Shown here: in pieces, positions 1 through 9,155 of the stretch
Layout of the letters: each line of letters opens with the position of its first letter
Position numbering within the stretch: the first letter of the stretch is position 1
Assembly (NCBI GenBank): GCA_013388985.1
Contig: JACAEF010000030.1
Location: 1 to 64,000 of the forward strand
Origin: Rhodocyclaceae bacterium
GTDB lineage: Bacteria > Pseudomonadota > Gammaproteobacteria > Burkholderiales > Rhodocyclaceae
Direction: 5' to 3'
Length of the DNA stretch: 64,000 nt
Position numbers and translations under genes: made by a program
The notes under the pieces: generated by a model
Told to the model about the DNA's origin: nothing
The model's input: only the letters and a program-made list of their open reading frames with translations
Databases searched by the model: none

Positions 1-277
1 CCGTTATCCCATAGGGTGTATAGGTCGACAGACCTTGGGTGAAGGTGACGTTGCCATTGTTATTGACATAGAGCTGGCTCCAGTTGTTGCCGAAGAAGTT
101 CAACGTGAAGCCGATACTCACAGGTCCGACATAACCATCGTCGTTACCTGGAAACACCGTCGTAAAGAGATTGGAATCGTGTATTGCCCCTGCGTGAGCC
201 GCAGGTAACGAAAACGCCGTCGCAAGCGAAATGGCAATCACAGAAAAAGCCAGCTTGCTCGTTTTTTGGATTTTCAT
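1..277 (-). CDS. Secreted nidogen-like (NIDO) domain protein, N-terminal part only
   Basis: The gene runs off the left edge, so only about 92 codons are visible. Residues 1-30 form a Sec signal peptide (Lys-rich start, hydrophobic core, AxA-type end near AAHAG). The mature part has the pattern of a nidogen-type domain: S-IGFTLNFFGNNWSQLYVNNNGNVTF, seen in positions around residues 58-83. The ATG at 275-277 follows an AGGA ribosome site. Upstream there is a sigma-54 promoter and a TGT-N11-ACA element shared with the two PEP-CTERM genes in this window, so I infer that the missing C-terminus carries a PEP-CTERM sorting signal. That is inference only. Base composition is AT-richer than the neighbours. 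Confidence 0.7.
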   Translation of the reverse strand, partial: MKIQKTSKLAFSVIAISLATAFSLPAAHAGAIHDSNLFTTVFPGNDDGYVGPVSIGFTLNFFGNNWSQLYVNNNGNVTFTQGLSTYTPYGIT

Positions 278-316
278 GGTTATCCTCGCCAGGTTGTTTG
301 AAGGCAACAAAGACAA

Positions 317-331
317 GCAAGATATGCGCCA
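317..331 (-). promoter_or_regulatory. Sigma-54 promoter of the nidogen-like gene
   Basis: On the minus strand the bases read TGGCGC-ATATC-TTGC, with GG and GC exactly 10 bases apart, close to the sigma-54 consensus TGGCAC-N5-TTGC. The predicted transcript starts near 305, about 28 bases before the start codon. Sigma-54 promoters need an upstream activator; a candidate site lies at 396-412. Confidence 0.7.
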
Positions 332-395
332 AAACAAATTTCTTTTTTTATTACAATAAATTGCAGATATGAGCGTCAATGCCCTTGGCGTTAAA

Positions 396-412
396 TGTAA
401 AAAATATCGACA
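396..412 (-). promoter_or_regulatory. TGT-N11-ACA element, candidate activator site 1
   Basis: On the minus strand this reads TGTCGATATTTTTTACA. The same 17 bp pattern (TGTCGA-N7-[T/G]ACA) occurs upstream of the sigma-54 promoters of both PEP-CTERM genes at 39999-40015 and 46795-46811. Its centre is 80 bp from the promoter centre. It lies just downstream of the truB stop codon. Confidence 0.6.
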
Positions 413-417
413 TATTT

Positions 418-1341
418 TCATTGTGTCGAGATGAGCCGTCTGGGTCGAAACCGGCCATCGGCGCAATACTCTCCCAACCCAATGAATCCTCGAGGGCCGG
501 CGATTCGATATAAGCCAAAGGATCGGCGTTGGCCTGGCTGCCCCTCGCCAGGCCATCTGATCGCCTGGCCTCGCAGCAGTTGGGCCGCCTCGTCAGCTGA
601 AAGCATAACACCGGGCAGATCGGCCACCAGGGCATCGACGGGCATCAGCAGTCGGTCGCGCGCCTCGGTCGGCATGTTTTCGAGGGTGTCGAGCGTCACC
701 GCCTGCGCGATGTCTACCGCCCCGACCCGGGTGCGGCGCAGCGATGCGAGATGCGCGCCGCAGCCGAGCGCCGTACCGATGTCGGCCGCCAGCGTGCGAA
801 TGTAGGTGCCCTTGCTGCATGTCACGCGCAGGTCGAAATGTTCGCTCTGCCAGGAAAGCAGTTCGATGGCATGGATCGTCACGCGCCGCGCCTGCCGCTC
901 GACCTCGATGCCCTCGCGGGCGAGTGCGTAGAGCGGCTTGCCCTGGTGTTTCAACGCCGAATACATCGGCGGCACCTGTTCGATCTCGCCGATGAAGCGC
1001 TCCAGCACGGCGCGCACCCCGGCTTCGCCGACTGCTACCGGATGGGTAGCGATCACCTCGCCCTCGGCATCGGCGGTCGTGGTGACGATGCCGAGCCGCA
1101 CCGTCGCCTCGTAGGTCTTGTCGGCATCGAGCAGCATGCCGGAAAACTTCGTCGCCTCGCCGAAACAGAGCGGCAACAGGCCCGTCGCCATCGGGTCGAG
1201 AGTGCCGGTGTGGCCGGACTTTTCCGCATTGAACAGGCGCCGCGCCGCCTGCAGCGCGGCGTTGGAACTCATCCCCGCCGGCTTGTCGAGCAGCAAGACG
1301 CCATCGACGCGCCGACGCGGAGCACGTCGCGGCTTATTCAC
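418..1341 (-). CDS. truB: tRNA pseudouridine(55) synthase TruB
   Basis: TruB converts U55 in the T-loop of tRNAs to pseudouridine. The 307-residue protein has the family active-site motif GHTGTLDPMATG, with the catalytic Asp at about residue 49, and the later KGTYIRTLAADIG motif. The length is normal. It is the last gene of the rimP-nusA-infB-rbfA-truB operon and its ATG overlaps the end of rbfA by 8 bases, which suggests translational coupling. The C-terminal part carries the PUA-like extension expected of proteobacterial TruB. Confidence 0.97.
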   Translation of the reverse strand: MNKPRRAPRRRVDGVLLLDKPAGMSSNAALQAARRLFNAEKSGHTGTLDPMATGLLPLCFGEATKFSGMLLDADKTYEATVRLGIVTTTADAEGEVIATHPVAVGEAGVRAVLERFIGEIEQVPPMYSALKHQGKPLYALAREGIEVERQARRVTIHAIELLSWQSEHFDLRVTCSKGTYIRTLAADIGTALGCGAHLASLRRTRVGAVDIAQAVTLDTLENMPTEARDRLLMPVDALVADLPGVMLSADEAAQLLRGQAIRWPGEGQPGQRRSFGLYRIAGPRGFIGLGEYCADGRFRPRRLISTQ

Positions 1342-1726
1342 CTTGGTGGGGATCGGATGCCACCGCCTCGTCGATCAGATGCGACAGGCGCATGCCACGC
1401 TCGACCGAGGCATCGAAGACGAAAGTGAGCTCGGGGATGTGATGGATGTGCAGGCGCCGCCCGAGCTCGCGGCGCAGGAAGCCCGCAGCATGCGCGAGGC
1501 CTTGCGCGATCTCGCCGGCGTGCTCGCTGCCCGCCAGCGAGGTGTAGAACACCTTGGCATGCGCGTAGTCGGGCGTCACCTCGACGGCGGTGAGCGTGAC
1601 GAGCGGCAACCATTGCGCGACACGTGGATCCTTGACGTGGCGCAACAGATCGACCAGATCGCGGTGGATCTGCTCCGCGACGCGCTCACCGCGCGAGAAA
1701 CCGTGAGAAGAGTGCCGTCCCGCCAT
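1334..1726 (-). CDS. rbfA: 30S ribosome-binding factor RbfA
   Basis: RbfA is a KH-fold protein that helps mature the 5' end of 16S rRNA and is needed in the cold. The 130-residue sequence shows the family start region FSRGERVAEQIHRDL and the VKDPR motif. The ATG at 1724-1726 lies inside a copy of the 25 bp dispersed repeat: a C-to-A change in the repeat core (GCTGG to GATGG) creates the start codon, and the repeat encodes the first residues MAGRH. No convincing Shine-Dalgarno site precedes it, so translation probably depends on ribosomes ending infB 9 bases upstream. Confidence 0.95.
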   Translation of the reverse strand: MAGRHSSHGFSRGERVAEQIHRDLVDLLRHVKDPRVAQWLPLVTLTAVEVTPDYAHAKVFYTSLAGSEHAGEIAQGLAHAAGFLRRELGRRLHIHHIPELTFVFDASVERGMRLSHLIDEAVASDPHQGE

Positions 1727-1736
1727 CGCCGACTTT
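1712..1736 (-). repeat. 25 bp dispersed repeat, copy 1 (infB stop / rbfA start)
   Basis: Full-length copy with one core change (CTGG to ATGG). Its A-tract end supplies the last A bases of the infB TAA stop context, and its core supplies the rbfA ATG. Confidence 0.9.
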
Positions 1737-4315
1737 TAGAGGCTTCTCGCCACTTCCTGGATTTCAAACACCTCGAGCTGGTCGCCCTCCTTGATGTCGT
1801 TGAAGTTCTTCAGGCTCAGACCGCACTCGAAGCCTTCCTTGACCTCGCGCACATCGTCCTTGAAGCGCTTGAGCGAATCGAGCTCGCCGGTGTGGATGAC
1901 GACGTTGTCGCGCAGCACGCGCACCTGTGCTCCGCGCCGCACCACGCCGGAGAGCACCATGCAGCCGGCCACGGTGCCCACCTTCGAGATGCGGAACACC
2001 TGCCGGATCTCGACCAGGCCGATCACGTTCTCGCGCTTCTCGGGCGCGAGCATGCCGGAGAGCGCCGCCTTCACGTCATCGACGGCATCGTAGATGATGT
2101 TGTAATAGCGGATGTCGATGCCGAAGGTTTCCGCCGCCTTGCGCGCGCCGGCATCGGCGCGCGTGTTGAAGCCGATGATCACGGCCTTCGAGGCCTGTGC
2201 GAGGTTGACGTCGGACTCGCTGATGCCGCCGACCCCCGCGTGGATCACATTTACCTTGACCTCGTCGGTGGACAGCTTGGTCAGCGCATGGGTGAGCGCC
2301 TCCTGCGAGCCCTGCACGTCGGCCTTGATGATCAGCGGCAGCACCTTGGTCTCGCCCTCGCCCATCTGCTCGAACAGGTTCTCGAGCTTGGCGGCCTGCT
2401 GCTTGGCGAGCCGCACGTCGCGGAACTTGCCCTGGCGGAAGAGCGCGATCTCGCGTGCCTTCTTCTCGTCGAGCAGCACCACCGCCTCGTCGCCGGCCGC
2501 AGGCACGTCGGAGAGGCCCTGGATCTCGACCGGGATCGACGGCCCCGCCTCTTCGACCGGCTGGCCGTTCTCGTCCAGCATCGCGCGCACGCGGCCCCAG
2601 ACCTGGCCGACCAGCAACACGTCGCCGCGCCGCAGGGTGCCGGACTGCACCAACACCGTCGCCACCGGACCCTTGCCCTTGTCGAGACGCGCCTCGATGA
2701 CCAGCCCCTTGGCCGGCGCGTCGCGTGGCGCCTTGAGTTCGAGCACTTCGGCCTGCAGCAGCACGTTTTCGAGCAGGTCGTCGATGCCCTGGCCGGTCTT
2801 CGCGGAAACCGGCACGAACGGAGAATCGCCGCCGTATTCCTCGGGCACGACCCCTTCGGCGACCAGCTCCTGCTTGACGCGCTCGGGATTGGCATCGGGC
2901 TTGTCGATCTTGTTGATCGCCACGACCAGCGGCACGCCGGCGGCCTTGGCGTGATGGATCGCCTCCTTCGTCTGCGGCATCACGCCGTCGTCGGCCGCGA
3001 CCACCAGGATGACGATGTCGGTGGCCTTGGCGCCGCGCGCGCGCATCGCCGTGAAGGCCGCATGGCCCGGTGTGTCGAGGAGAGTAACCATGCCGCGCGG
3101 CGTCTCGACGTGATAGGCGCCGATGTGCTGCGTGATGCCGCCCGCCTCGCCCGCCGCGACCTTGGTGCGGCGGATGTAGTCGAGCAGCGAAGTCTTGCCG
3201 TGGTCGACGTGACCCATCACCGTGACGACCGGCGCGCGCGGCAGGGCCGGCACGTCCTTGAGGCTGGCCTGCGCCTCGTCGAGGAAGGCATCGGGATCGT
3301 CAAGCTTCGCGGCAATGGCCTTGTGGCCCATCTCCTCGACGACGATCATCGCCGTCTCCTGGTCGAGATGCTGGTTAATGGTGACCATCATGCCCATCTT
3401 CATCAGCACCTTGATCACCTCGGTGGCCTTGACGGCCATCTTGTGCGCGAGATCGGCCACCGAGATGGTTTCAGGCACATGCACCTCGCGCACCACCTGC
3501 TCGGCAGGTTGCGGCGCGGCGCGTTCCTCTTCGTGCGAACGGCCATGACGCCCTTTCGGTCCGCCCCGCCAGCCTGCCGTGCCACCACCGACGTCGCCGC
3601 GCGTCTTCAGACCACCGCGCCGGCTGCGGACCTCTTCGCCCTTGGGCACGGCCTGCGCACCCTTTTCCTTCTTCTCGGCCTTGCGAGGCGCTTCGGTGGG
3701 TTTGGCGGCCGCGGCCGGCTTGTGCAGCGTACCGCTGACCCCGGCCTCGGCCGTCGTTGCCGGGGTTGCGGTGCTCTCCGGCTGCTGGGCTTCTCTCTGC
3801 GCCAGTCTGGCCTCGGCTGCGGCGCGCGCCGCGGCTGCCTTGGCCTCGCGCTCCTGCTTTTCCTTGAGCTCGGCGGCCTGGATCGCCGCCAGCTCGGCCT
3901 GGCGCTTAGCTTCCGCCTCGCGCAGCGCGGCCTGCTCGGCGTCGATGACCGGTGCGGTCGGAGCGGCAGGCTTGGCGGCAGGCTCGGGGGCCGGCGCCTC
4001 CACGGGCATCTCGATGTCGCGCTTGACGAAGGTGCGCTTCTTGCGCACTTCGACCTGCACGGTACGCGCCTTGCCTGTCGCGTCGGTCGCCTTGATCTCG
4101 GTGGTCTGCTTGCGCGTGAGCGTGATCTTCGACTTGGGCGCGGTCTCGCCGTGGGCGCGGCGCAAGAACTCGAGCAGGCGCGCCTTGTCCTGCTCGGTCA
4201 GGGTATCGGTGCTCGACTGTTTGACGACCCCCGCCTTGGCCAGCTGCTCGATCAGGGCCATCGGCGGGATCTTCAGTTCGGCGGCGAACTGGGCAACACT
4301 CATCTGGGCTGACAT
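1736..4315 (-). CDS. infB: Translation initiation factor IF-2
   Basis: IF-2 is the GTPase that places fMet-tRNA on the 30S subunit. The 859-residue protein has the N-terminal IF2-N domain (about 1-55), a long charged Ala/Glu/Lys linker, then a second IF2-N region and the GTPase domain with G1 GHVDHGKTS (about residues 367-375), G3 DTPGHAAF and G4 NKID, followed by the EF-Tu-like beta-barrels and C-terminal C1/C2 domains. The ATG follows a strong AAGGAGG site. It lies 9 bases after nusA. Confidence 0.98.
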   Translation of the reverse strand: MSAQMSVAQFAAELKIPPMALIEQLAKAGVVKQSSTDTLTEQDKARLLEFLRRAHGETAPKSKITLTRKQTTEIKATDATGKARTVQVEVRKKRTFVKRDIEMPVEAPAPEPAAKPAAPTAPVIDAEQAALREAEAKRQAELAAIQAAELKEKQEREAKAAAARAAAEARLAQREAQQPESTATPATTAEAGVSGTLHKPAAAAKPTEAPRKAEKKEKGAQAVPKGEEVRSRRGGLKTRGDVGGGTAGWRGGPKGRHGRSHEEERAAPQPAEQVVREVHVPETISVADLAHKMAVKATEVIKVLMKMGMMVTINQHLDQETAMIVVEEMGHKAIAAKLDDPDAFLDEAQASLKDVPALPRAPVVTVMGHVDHGKTSLLDYIRRTKVAAGEAGGITQHIGAYHVETPRGMVTLLDTPGHAAFTAMRARGAKATDIVILVVAADDGVMPQTKEAIHHAKAAGVPLVVAINKIDKPDANPERVKQELVAEGVVPEEYGGDSPFVPVSAKTGQGIDDLLENVLLQAEVLELKAPRDAPAKGLVIEARLDKGKGPVATVLVQSGTLRRGDVLLVGQVWGRVRAMLDENGQPVEEAGPSIPVEIQGLSDVPAAGDEAVVLLDEKKAREIALFRQGKFRDVRLAKQQAAKLENLFEQMGEGETKVLPLIIKADVQGSQEALTHALTKLSTDEVKVNVIHAGVGGISESDVNLAQASKAVIIGFNTRADAGARKAAETFGIDIRYYNIIYDAVDDVKAALSGMLAPEKRENVIGLVEIRQVFRISKVGTVAGCMVLSGVVRRGAQVRVLRDNVVIHTGELDSLKRFKDDVREVKEGFECGLSLKNFNDIKEGDQLEVFEIQEVARSL

Positions 4316-4324
4316 GGGCCCTCC

Positions 4325-5809
4325 TTACTTCGTTTCATCGGCGAACCAGTGCGCACGCGCGACGGTGATCAGGGATTTGGCACGCGCTTCGTCGATGCCG
4401 GTCATTTCCATCAGCTCATCGACCGCCAGATCGGCGAGCTCGTCGCGGTTGTGGACGCCATGCCGGGCCAGCTTGGCGGCCAGCGGCTTGTCCATGCCTT
4501 CGAGTTCGAGCAGGTCCGCGGAGACTTTCTCGAGCTCTTCTTCGTTGGCGATCGCCTCGGTGAGCAGCACGTTGCGCGCCCGCTCGCGCAGCTCATTGAC
4601 CGTCGCCTCGTCGAAGGCCTCGATTTCGAGCATCTCGGCGAGCGGCACATAGGCCACCTCTTCGAGAGTGGAAAAGCCTTCCTGCACGAGGATGTCGGCC
4701 ACGTCCTGATCGACGTCGAGCTTGTCCATGAACAGCTGGCGGATGCTGGCGGTTTCCTTCTCCTGCTTCTCCTGCGACTCCTCGACGGTCATCAGGTTGA
4801 TCGTCCAGCCGGTGAGCTCGGAGGCGAGACGAACGTTCTGACCGCCGCGGCCGATGGCGATCGCCAGATTGTCCTCGTCGACGACCACGTCCATGCTGTG
4901 CTTTTCCTCATCGACGACGATCGAGCGGACTTCCGCGGGCGCCAGGGCGCCGATCACGAACTGGGCCGGATCGGGCGACCAGAGCACGATATCGACGCGC
5001 TCGCCGGCGAGCTCGTTGGTCACCGCGGTGACGCGCGAGCCGCGCATGCCGACGCAGGTGCCGATCGGGTCGATGCGCGGATCGTTCGATTTGACGGCGA
5101 TCTTGGCGCGCACGCCGGGGTCGCGCGCGGCCGACTTGATCTCGATCAGACCGTCCTCGATCTCGGGCACTTCGAGCTCGAAGAGCTTGATGATGAACTG
5201 CGGCGCGGTACGCGAGAGGATCAGCTGCGGGCCGCGGGCATTGCGGTCGATCTTCATCAGCCAGGCGCGCACGCGGTCGCCGGGACGCAGGTTTTCCTTC
5301 GGGATCATCTGGTCGCGCGGCAAGAGCGCCTCGACCCGGCCGGCTTCGATGATCGCGTTGCCGCGCTCCATGCGCTTGACCGTGCCGGTGACGATGTGCT
5401 CCTTGCGCTCCAGGAAATCGTTGAGGATCTGCTCGCGTTCGGCATCGCGGATCTTCTGCAGGATCACCTGCTTGGCGGTCTGCGCGCCGATGCGGCCAAA
5501 CTCGACGGCTTCGAGCTGTTCCTCGATGTAATCGCCGATCTGCACGTCCGGGTCGTCCTTGCGCGCTTCGGAAAGGCCGATCTGCTGGGCGGGGATCTCC
5601 ACCTCGTCGTCATCGAGCACCAGCCAGCGCCGGTAGGCCACGTAGTCGCCGGTATTGCGGTCGATCTCGACCCGCACGTCGGCTTCGTCGTGGATGCGCT
5701 TTTTCGTCGCCGAGGCGAGCGCCTGCTCGAGGGCGGAAAACACGAGCTCCTTGTCGACGTTCTTTTCGCGTGCCAGCGCATCGACCAGCAACAGCAGCTC
5801 ACGGCTCAT
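4325..5809 (-). CDS. nusA: Transcription termination/antitermination protein NusA
   Basis: NusA binds RNA polymerase and nascent RNA and controls pausing, termination and rRNA antitermination. The 494 residues match the usual length. They contain the N-terminal polymerase-binding domain, an S1 domain (about 135-200), two KH domains with the [14 protein letters not shown] and [13 protein letters not shown] motifs, and two C-terminal acidic helix-hairpin-helix repeats typical of proteobacteria. An AGGAG site precedes the ATG. NusA is known to regulate its own operon in E. coli, which is relevant to the leader hairpin at 6331-6355. Confidence 0.98.
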   Translation of the reverse strand: MSRELLLLVDALAREKNVDKELVFSALEQALASATKKRIHDEADVRVEIDRNTGDYVAYRRWLVLDDDEVEIPAQQIGLSEARKDDPDVQIGDYIEEQLEAVEFGRIGAQTAKQVILQKIRDAEREQILNDFLERKEHIVTGTVKRMERGNAIIEAGRVEALLPRDQMIPKENLRPGDRVRAWLMKIDRNARGPQLILSRTAPQFIIKLFELEVPEIEDGLIEIKSAARDPGVRAKIAVKSNDPRIDPIGTCVGMRGSRVTAVTNELAGERVDIVLWSPDPAQFVIGALAPAEVRSIVVDEEKHSMDVVVDEDNLAIAIGRGGQNVRLASELTGWTINLMTVEESQEKQEKETASIRQLFMDKLDVDQDVADILVQEGFSTLEEVAYVPLAEMLEIEAFDEATVNELRERARNVLLTEAIANEEELEKVSADLLELEGMDKPLAAKLARHGVHNRDELADLAVDELMEMTGIDEARAKSLITVARAHWFADETK

Positions 5810-5830
5810 TTCGATCTCCTGTACGAATAT

Positions 5831-6310
5831 TCAAAACTTCGGCACCAGGCGGGCCTTTTCGATGTTCTCGAGCGCGAACGCACGCTCGCCGCCCTCGACG
5901 GCGAGGCGCAGCTGATCTTCGCTGCAGCCGAGGATCGTGCCGGAAAAATTGCGTTGCAGCGGCCCTGCCGCCCCCTTCTCCCCGGCCGCCGCGACGCGCA
6001 GCTTGATCTGCACTTCCTGGCCGGTGAAACGGACGAAGTCGGCCGGCTTCTTGAGCGGCCGGTCGAGGCCCGGCGAGGATACTTCGAGGCGGTCGTAATC
6101 GACATTCTCGACCTCGAACAGGCGCGTCAGGTGATTGCTCACCGCGGCGCAGTCCTCGACCGTCACGCCGCTACGCGGGCCGCCGGCATCATTCACCGGC
6201 CGATCGATGAACACGCGCAACAGACGCGCGCGCGGACTCGTCTCGAAATCGACGAGTTCGTAACCCAGTCCAACGACCGCCTGTTCGATCAATCCTGCCA
6301 GATCCGCCAT
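5831..6310 (-). CDS. rimP: Ribosome maturation factor RimP
   Basis: RimP assists assembly of the 30S subunit. The sequence has the family start LIEQAVVGLGYELVDFE and the LRVFIDRP strand. I chose the ATG at 6308-6310 because a GGGAA site precedes it and it aligns with the usual start (159 residues). An in-frame GTG at 6323-6325 would add five residues but has no ribosome site and lies against the terminator-like hairpin. It is the first gene of the nusA-infB operon. Confidence 0.93.
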   Translation of the reverse strand: MADLAGLIEQAVVGLGYELVDFETSPRARLLRVFIDRPVNDAGGPRSGVTVEDCAAVSNHLTRLFEVENVDYDRLEVSSPGLDRPLKKPADFVRFTGQEVQIKLRVAAAGEKGAAGPLQRNFSGTILGCSEDQLRLAVEGGERAFALENIEKARLVPKF

Positions 6311-6330
6311 GCTTTCCCGCGCCACAAATA

Positions 6331-6355
6331 AAAAATGGGCGGACCGCCCATTTTT
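6331..6355 (-). terminator. Strong hairpin with T-run: attenuator or bidirectional terminator before rimP
   Basis: The bases form an almost perfect inverted repeat AAAAATGGGCGG / CCGCCCATTTTT with a tiny loop. On the minus strand the hairpin is followed by TTTTTTATTT, the signature of an intrinsic terminator; on the plus strand by TTTTTCTTCT. It lies between the rimP promoter and the rimP start codon, so it would stop most operon transcripts unless read-through is allowed. It could also simply end rluB transcripts. Confidence 0.75.
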
Positions 6356-6405
6356 CTTCTCGCCCCCGTCTCCGCGACCATGACGGGTGCCCTGTAAAGC
6401 CGTGC

Positions 6406-6434
6406 ATTATACAAGCCGCTGCACGGCAAAGCAA
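6406..6434 (-). promoter_or_regulatory. Sigma-70 promoter of the rimP-nusA-infB-rbfA-truB operon
   Basis: On the minus strand there is a perfect -10 TATAAT (6406-6411) and a -35 TTGCTT (6429-6434) with exactly 17 bases between them. The -35 box touches the rluB stop codon. The leader to rimP is about 90 bases and contains the terminator-like hairpin at 6331-6355. Confidence 0.7.
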
Positions 6435-7325
6435 TCAATTGCTTGGCTCGTCGCCCAGCACTTTGAGCAAAGCCTGCACCTCCTCCGGCGCCAGCTCCCG
6501 GCACTGGCCACGCTTCAGGTTGGCCGGCAGGACGATCGGCCCATAGCGCACGCGCATCAGGCGGCTCACCGTCACGCCGACGGCGGCGAACATGCGCCGC
6601 ACTTCACGGTTGCGCCCCTCCTCCAGCGTCACGCGATACCAATGGTTGGCGCCCTCGCCGCCGGCCGGCTGCAGGCGGATGAACCGCGCCATGCCATCCT
6701 CGAGCTCGATGCCCTCGGTGAGCTTCCTGAGCGAGGCTTCGTCGATTTCGCCCAGCACCCGCACCGCGTATTCGCGCTCCAGCCGGTAGCGCGGATGCAT
6801 CAGCCGGTTGGCGAGCGTGCCGTCGGAGGTAAACAGCAGCAGGCCGCAGGAGTTGAAGTCGAGCCGGCCGATGGCGATCCAGCGCCCGCCCCGCAGACGC
6901 GGCAGCGCATTGAAGACCGACGGCCGCCCCTGCGGATCGTCGCGCGAGACGATTTCGCCTTCCGGCTTGTGGTAGATCAGCACGCGCGGCACCCGCTTGG
7001 CGAAATGGAGATTCACCAGCCGGCCGCCGACCTTGACCTTGTCGGCGGGCGAAACCCGCTGGCCGAGGTGGGCCGGCTCGCCGTTGACCTGGACACGGCC
7101 GGCGGCGATCCATTCCTCGATCTCGCGGCGCGAGGCGAGGCCGGCGTCGGCGAGCGCCTTTTGCAGCTTGACGGTCGGCGCAGCGGTTTCCCGCCTAGCC
7201 GGCCGGGCCGAAGAGGCCGTCTTCTGCGGCGGCCGGAATGGCGTCGCCTTGCGCCGGGGGCGTGGCGGCGTCGTCCGCGATGTCTGGGGTTGCCGGGATT
7301 TCCGGGGCTTCGTTGGCGTGGGCAT
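6435..7325 (-). CDS. rluB: 23S rRNA pseudouridine(2605) synthase RluB
   Basis: RsuA-family pseudouridine synthase acting on helix 80 of 23S rRNA. Residues 1-50 are a basic Pro/Arg/Lys tail. An S4 RNA-binding domain follows (about 52-98), then the catalytic domain with [14 protein letters not shown] and catalytic Asp at about residue 156. The C-terminal motif [11 protein letters not shown] is also present. The first 131 bases overlap the end of scpB in another frame. The basic tail is common in betaproteobacterial RluB, but no alternative start exists close to the S4 domain. RluB and RluE-type enzymes are related; the S4 domain supports RluB. Confidence 0.92.
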   Translation of the reverse strand: MPTPTKPRKSRQPQTSRTTPPRPRRKATPFRPPQKTASSARPARRETAAPTVKLQKALADAGLASRREIEEWIAAGRVQVNGEPAHLGQRVSPADKVKVGGRLVNLHFAKRVPRVLIYHKPEGEIVSRDDPQGRPSVFNALPRLRGGRWIAIGRLDFNSCGLLLFTSDGTLANRLMHPRYRLEREYAVRVLGEIDEASLRKLTEGIELEDGMARFIRLQPAGGEGANHWYRVTLEEGRNREVRRMFAAVGVTVSRLMRVRYGPIVLPANLKRGQCRELAPEEVQALLKVLGDEPSN

Positions 7326-7860
7326 CGATCATTCGTTCGATCTCGGCGAGGGGAGGCAGTTCCGCAAGACTGCGCAGGCCGAGATCATCGAGGAATTTGC
7401 GGGTGGTGGCATAGAGTGCCGGGCGGCCCGGCGCGTCGCGGTGGCCGACGATGTCGATCCAGCCGCGACCCTCCAGGGTCTTGAGGACGTTCGGCGAGAC
7501 GGCCACGCCGCGGATCTCCTCGATGTCGCCGCGCGTCACCGGCTGGCGATAGGCGATGATCGCCAGCGTTTCCATCACGGCGCGCGAATAGCGCGGCGGG
7601 CGCTCGTTCTTGAGGCGATCGAGAAACACCTGGTATTCCGGCCGCGTCTGGAAACGCCAGCCCGAGGCCAGCTGCACCAGCTCGACGCCGCGGTCCGCCC
7701 AGTCGCGCTTCAAATCGTCGAGCAGGGTGCGCCAGGTGTCGTCGTCGAAGTCCTCGTCGAAGAGCTTCTTCAGATCGGCGAGCGAGAGCGGTTCCGGGGC
7801 GGCGAGCAGCGCCGTCTCGAGCACGCGCTTGTAGTCTTCAGGCTTGTAGAGTTGCAACAT
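7195..7860 (-). CDS. scpB: Segregation and condensation protein B (ScpB)
   Basis: ScpB is the kleisin-binding winged-helix subunit of the SMC-ScpAB condensin. The 221 residues contain the two winged-helix regions, with the typical [18 protein letters not shown] motif and EIRGV. The C-terminal tail is Ala/Pro-rich and is read over the start of rluB. It overlaps scpA by 23 bases, which indicates coupled translation. smc itself is in this window at 16580-20083. Confidence 0.95.
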   Translation of the reverse strand: MLQLYKPEDYKRVLETALLAAPEPLSLADLKKLFDEDFDDDTWRTLLDDLKRDWADRGVELVQLASGWRFQTRPEYQVFLDRLKNERPPRYSRAVMETLAIIAYRQPVTRGDIEEIRGVAVSPNVLKTLEGRGWIDIVGHRDAPGRPALYATTRKFLDDLGLRSLAELPPLAEIERMIDAHANEAPEIPATPDIADDAATPPAQGDAIPAAAEDGLFGPAG

Positions 7861-8680
7861 CCCGGCATTTTACGTAAATCGGCGCCAGCGCCTCGCTCTG
7901 GGTGATCTCGATCAGGCTTTCGCGCGCCAGCTCGAGGATCGCCAGGAAGCTGACGATCATGCCGGCCATGCCGGCCTGCGCGGCGGTCGCGGCGAACAGA
8001 TCCTCGAACATCACGTAACCGCGGCCCTGCAGGTGACGCAGCACGACGCCCATCGTCTCGCGCACCGAGAGTTCCTCGCGCTGCACGCGGTGATGCTGCT
8101 TGACGCGGGCCTTGCGCATCAGCGCGAGCCACACTGCCTGCAGATCGTGCAGGCTCACTTCGGGGGCGCGTTCCGCGACTTTTTCCGCCACCCAGACGGT
8201 CGCCCATTCGTAGTCGCGATGCACCTGCGGCAGCGCGTCGAGGCGCGCGGCGGCGAGCTTGATGCGCTCATATTCCATCAGGCGGCGCACCAGCTCGGCG
8301 CGCGGGTCCTCGGCTTCGCCCTCCTCCGTCTTCGCCGGCCGCGGCAGCAGCATGCGCGACTTGATCTCGAGCAGCATCGCCGCCATCAAGAGATAATCGG
8401 CTGCCAGCTCCAGGTTGCTGCGCCGCATCGCCTCGACGTATTCGAGATATTGCGCCGTCAAGGGCGCCATCGGGATGTCGAGGATATTGACGTTGGCCTT
8501 GCGGATCAGGTAGAGCAGCAGGTCGAGCGGCCCTTCGAAGGCGTCGAGGAACACCTCCAGCGCGTCCGGCGGGATGTAGAGGTCGCGCGGCAGCTCCGGC
8601 AAGGGCTCGCCGTAGAGTTTCGGCACGTGCGTCTCTGCCGGTGCCGTGTCGCCAGCGCCGACTTTGAGGGTTTCCGTCAT
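7838..8680 (-). CDS. scpA: Segregation and condensation protein A (ScpA kleisin)
   Basis: ScpA is the kleisin bridge of the SMC complex. The 280-residue protein has the family motif [19 protein letters not shown] and ends with the ScpB/SMC head-binding winged helix. Residues 6-13 (K-V-G-A-G-D-T-A) are encoded by a copy of the dispersed 25 bp repeat, immediately after the start codon and before the conserved kleisin domain, in a region that varies freely between species. The ATG overlaps the stop of the upstream thioesterase gene (ATGA). Confidence 0.95.
   Translation of the reverse strand: MTETLKVGAGDTAPAETHVPKLYGEPLPELPRDLYIPPDALEVFLDAFEGPLDLLLYLIRKANVNILDIPMAPLTAQYLEYVEAMRRSNLELAADYLLMAAMLLEIKSRMLLPRPAKTEEGEAEDPRAELVRRLMEYERIKLAAARLDALPQVHRDYEWATVWVAEKVAERAPEVSLHDLQAVWLALMRKARVKQHHRVQREELSVRETMGVVLRHLQGRGYVMFEDLFAATAAQAGMAGMIVSFLAILELARESLIEITQSEALAPIYVKCRDVATLQA
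8641..8665 (-). repeat. 25 bp dispersed repeat, copy 2 (inside scpA)
   Basis: In-frame copy, sense orientation, encoding residues 6-13 of ScpA as K-V-G-A-G-D-T-A. The variable centre is CGAC. Confidence 0.9.
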
Positions 8681-9138
8681 GACACCGTGTAGGCCGCGGT
8701 GCCCACCGCGATCAGCTCGCTGCGGTCGTTGAACATTTCCATGCGCGCCACCGCGACCTTGTTGCCGGTCCTGAGCGGATAGCCGCGGGCAAGGAAGCGT
8801 GCCCCATCGCCGGGACGCAGGTAGTCGACGCGCAGATCGATGGTGCCGATGCGCGCGAAGCGTTCGAGCACCTCCTCGACCGGCTTGCCCTTGAGCTTCT
8901 GCTGTACGCCGAGAAAGGCGACCAGGCCGCCGGTGACGTCGAGCACCGCGGAGATCACGCCGCCGTGCAGGATGTTGCGCACGTAATTGCCGACCAGCTC
9001 GGGCCGCATCGCGAAGGAAAGCTCCGGCCGGTCGTGATGGAGCGACAGCACGTCGATGCCGAGGACGCGGTTGAACGGCATGCGCTCGACGAAGCTCTCA
9101 CGGATGATCCCGAAGAGCCGCGCCTCTTCCGCCGTCAT
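8677..9138 (-). CDS. YigI-like hotdog acyl-CoA thioesterase
   Basis: This hotdog-fold protein closely resembles E. coli YigI, a medium/long-chain acyl-CoA thioesterase: it shares MPFNR-LG, VGN-ILHGGVI-ALDV-GL, RIGTIDLRVDYLRPG and GNKVAVAR. The HGG motif marks the catalytic helix. I chose the ATG at 9136-9138 (153 residues), which has a GAGG site 8 bases upstream and matches the YigI start; a GTG at 9159 overlapping the trpS stop would add seven residues. It is coupled to trpS upstream and scpA downstream. Confidence 0.85.
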   Translation of the reverse strand: MTAEEARLFGIIRESFVERMPFNRVLGIDVLSLHHDRPELSFAMRPELVGNYVRNILHGGVISAVLDVTGGLVAFLGVQQKLKGKPVEEVLERFARIGTIDLRVDYLRPGDGARFLARGYPLRTGNKVAVARMEMFNDRSELIAVGTAAYTVS

Positions 9139-9155
9139 TCCGTCCGCCTCGCGCT

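Noticed and set aside
1118-4312. 1064-codon plus-strand frame opposite infB and rbfA
   Set aside because: His/Leu/Arg/Asp-rich translation without domains, typical of antisense frames in GC-rich DNA; infB on the minus strand is certain.
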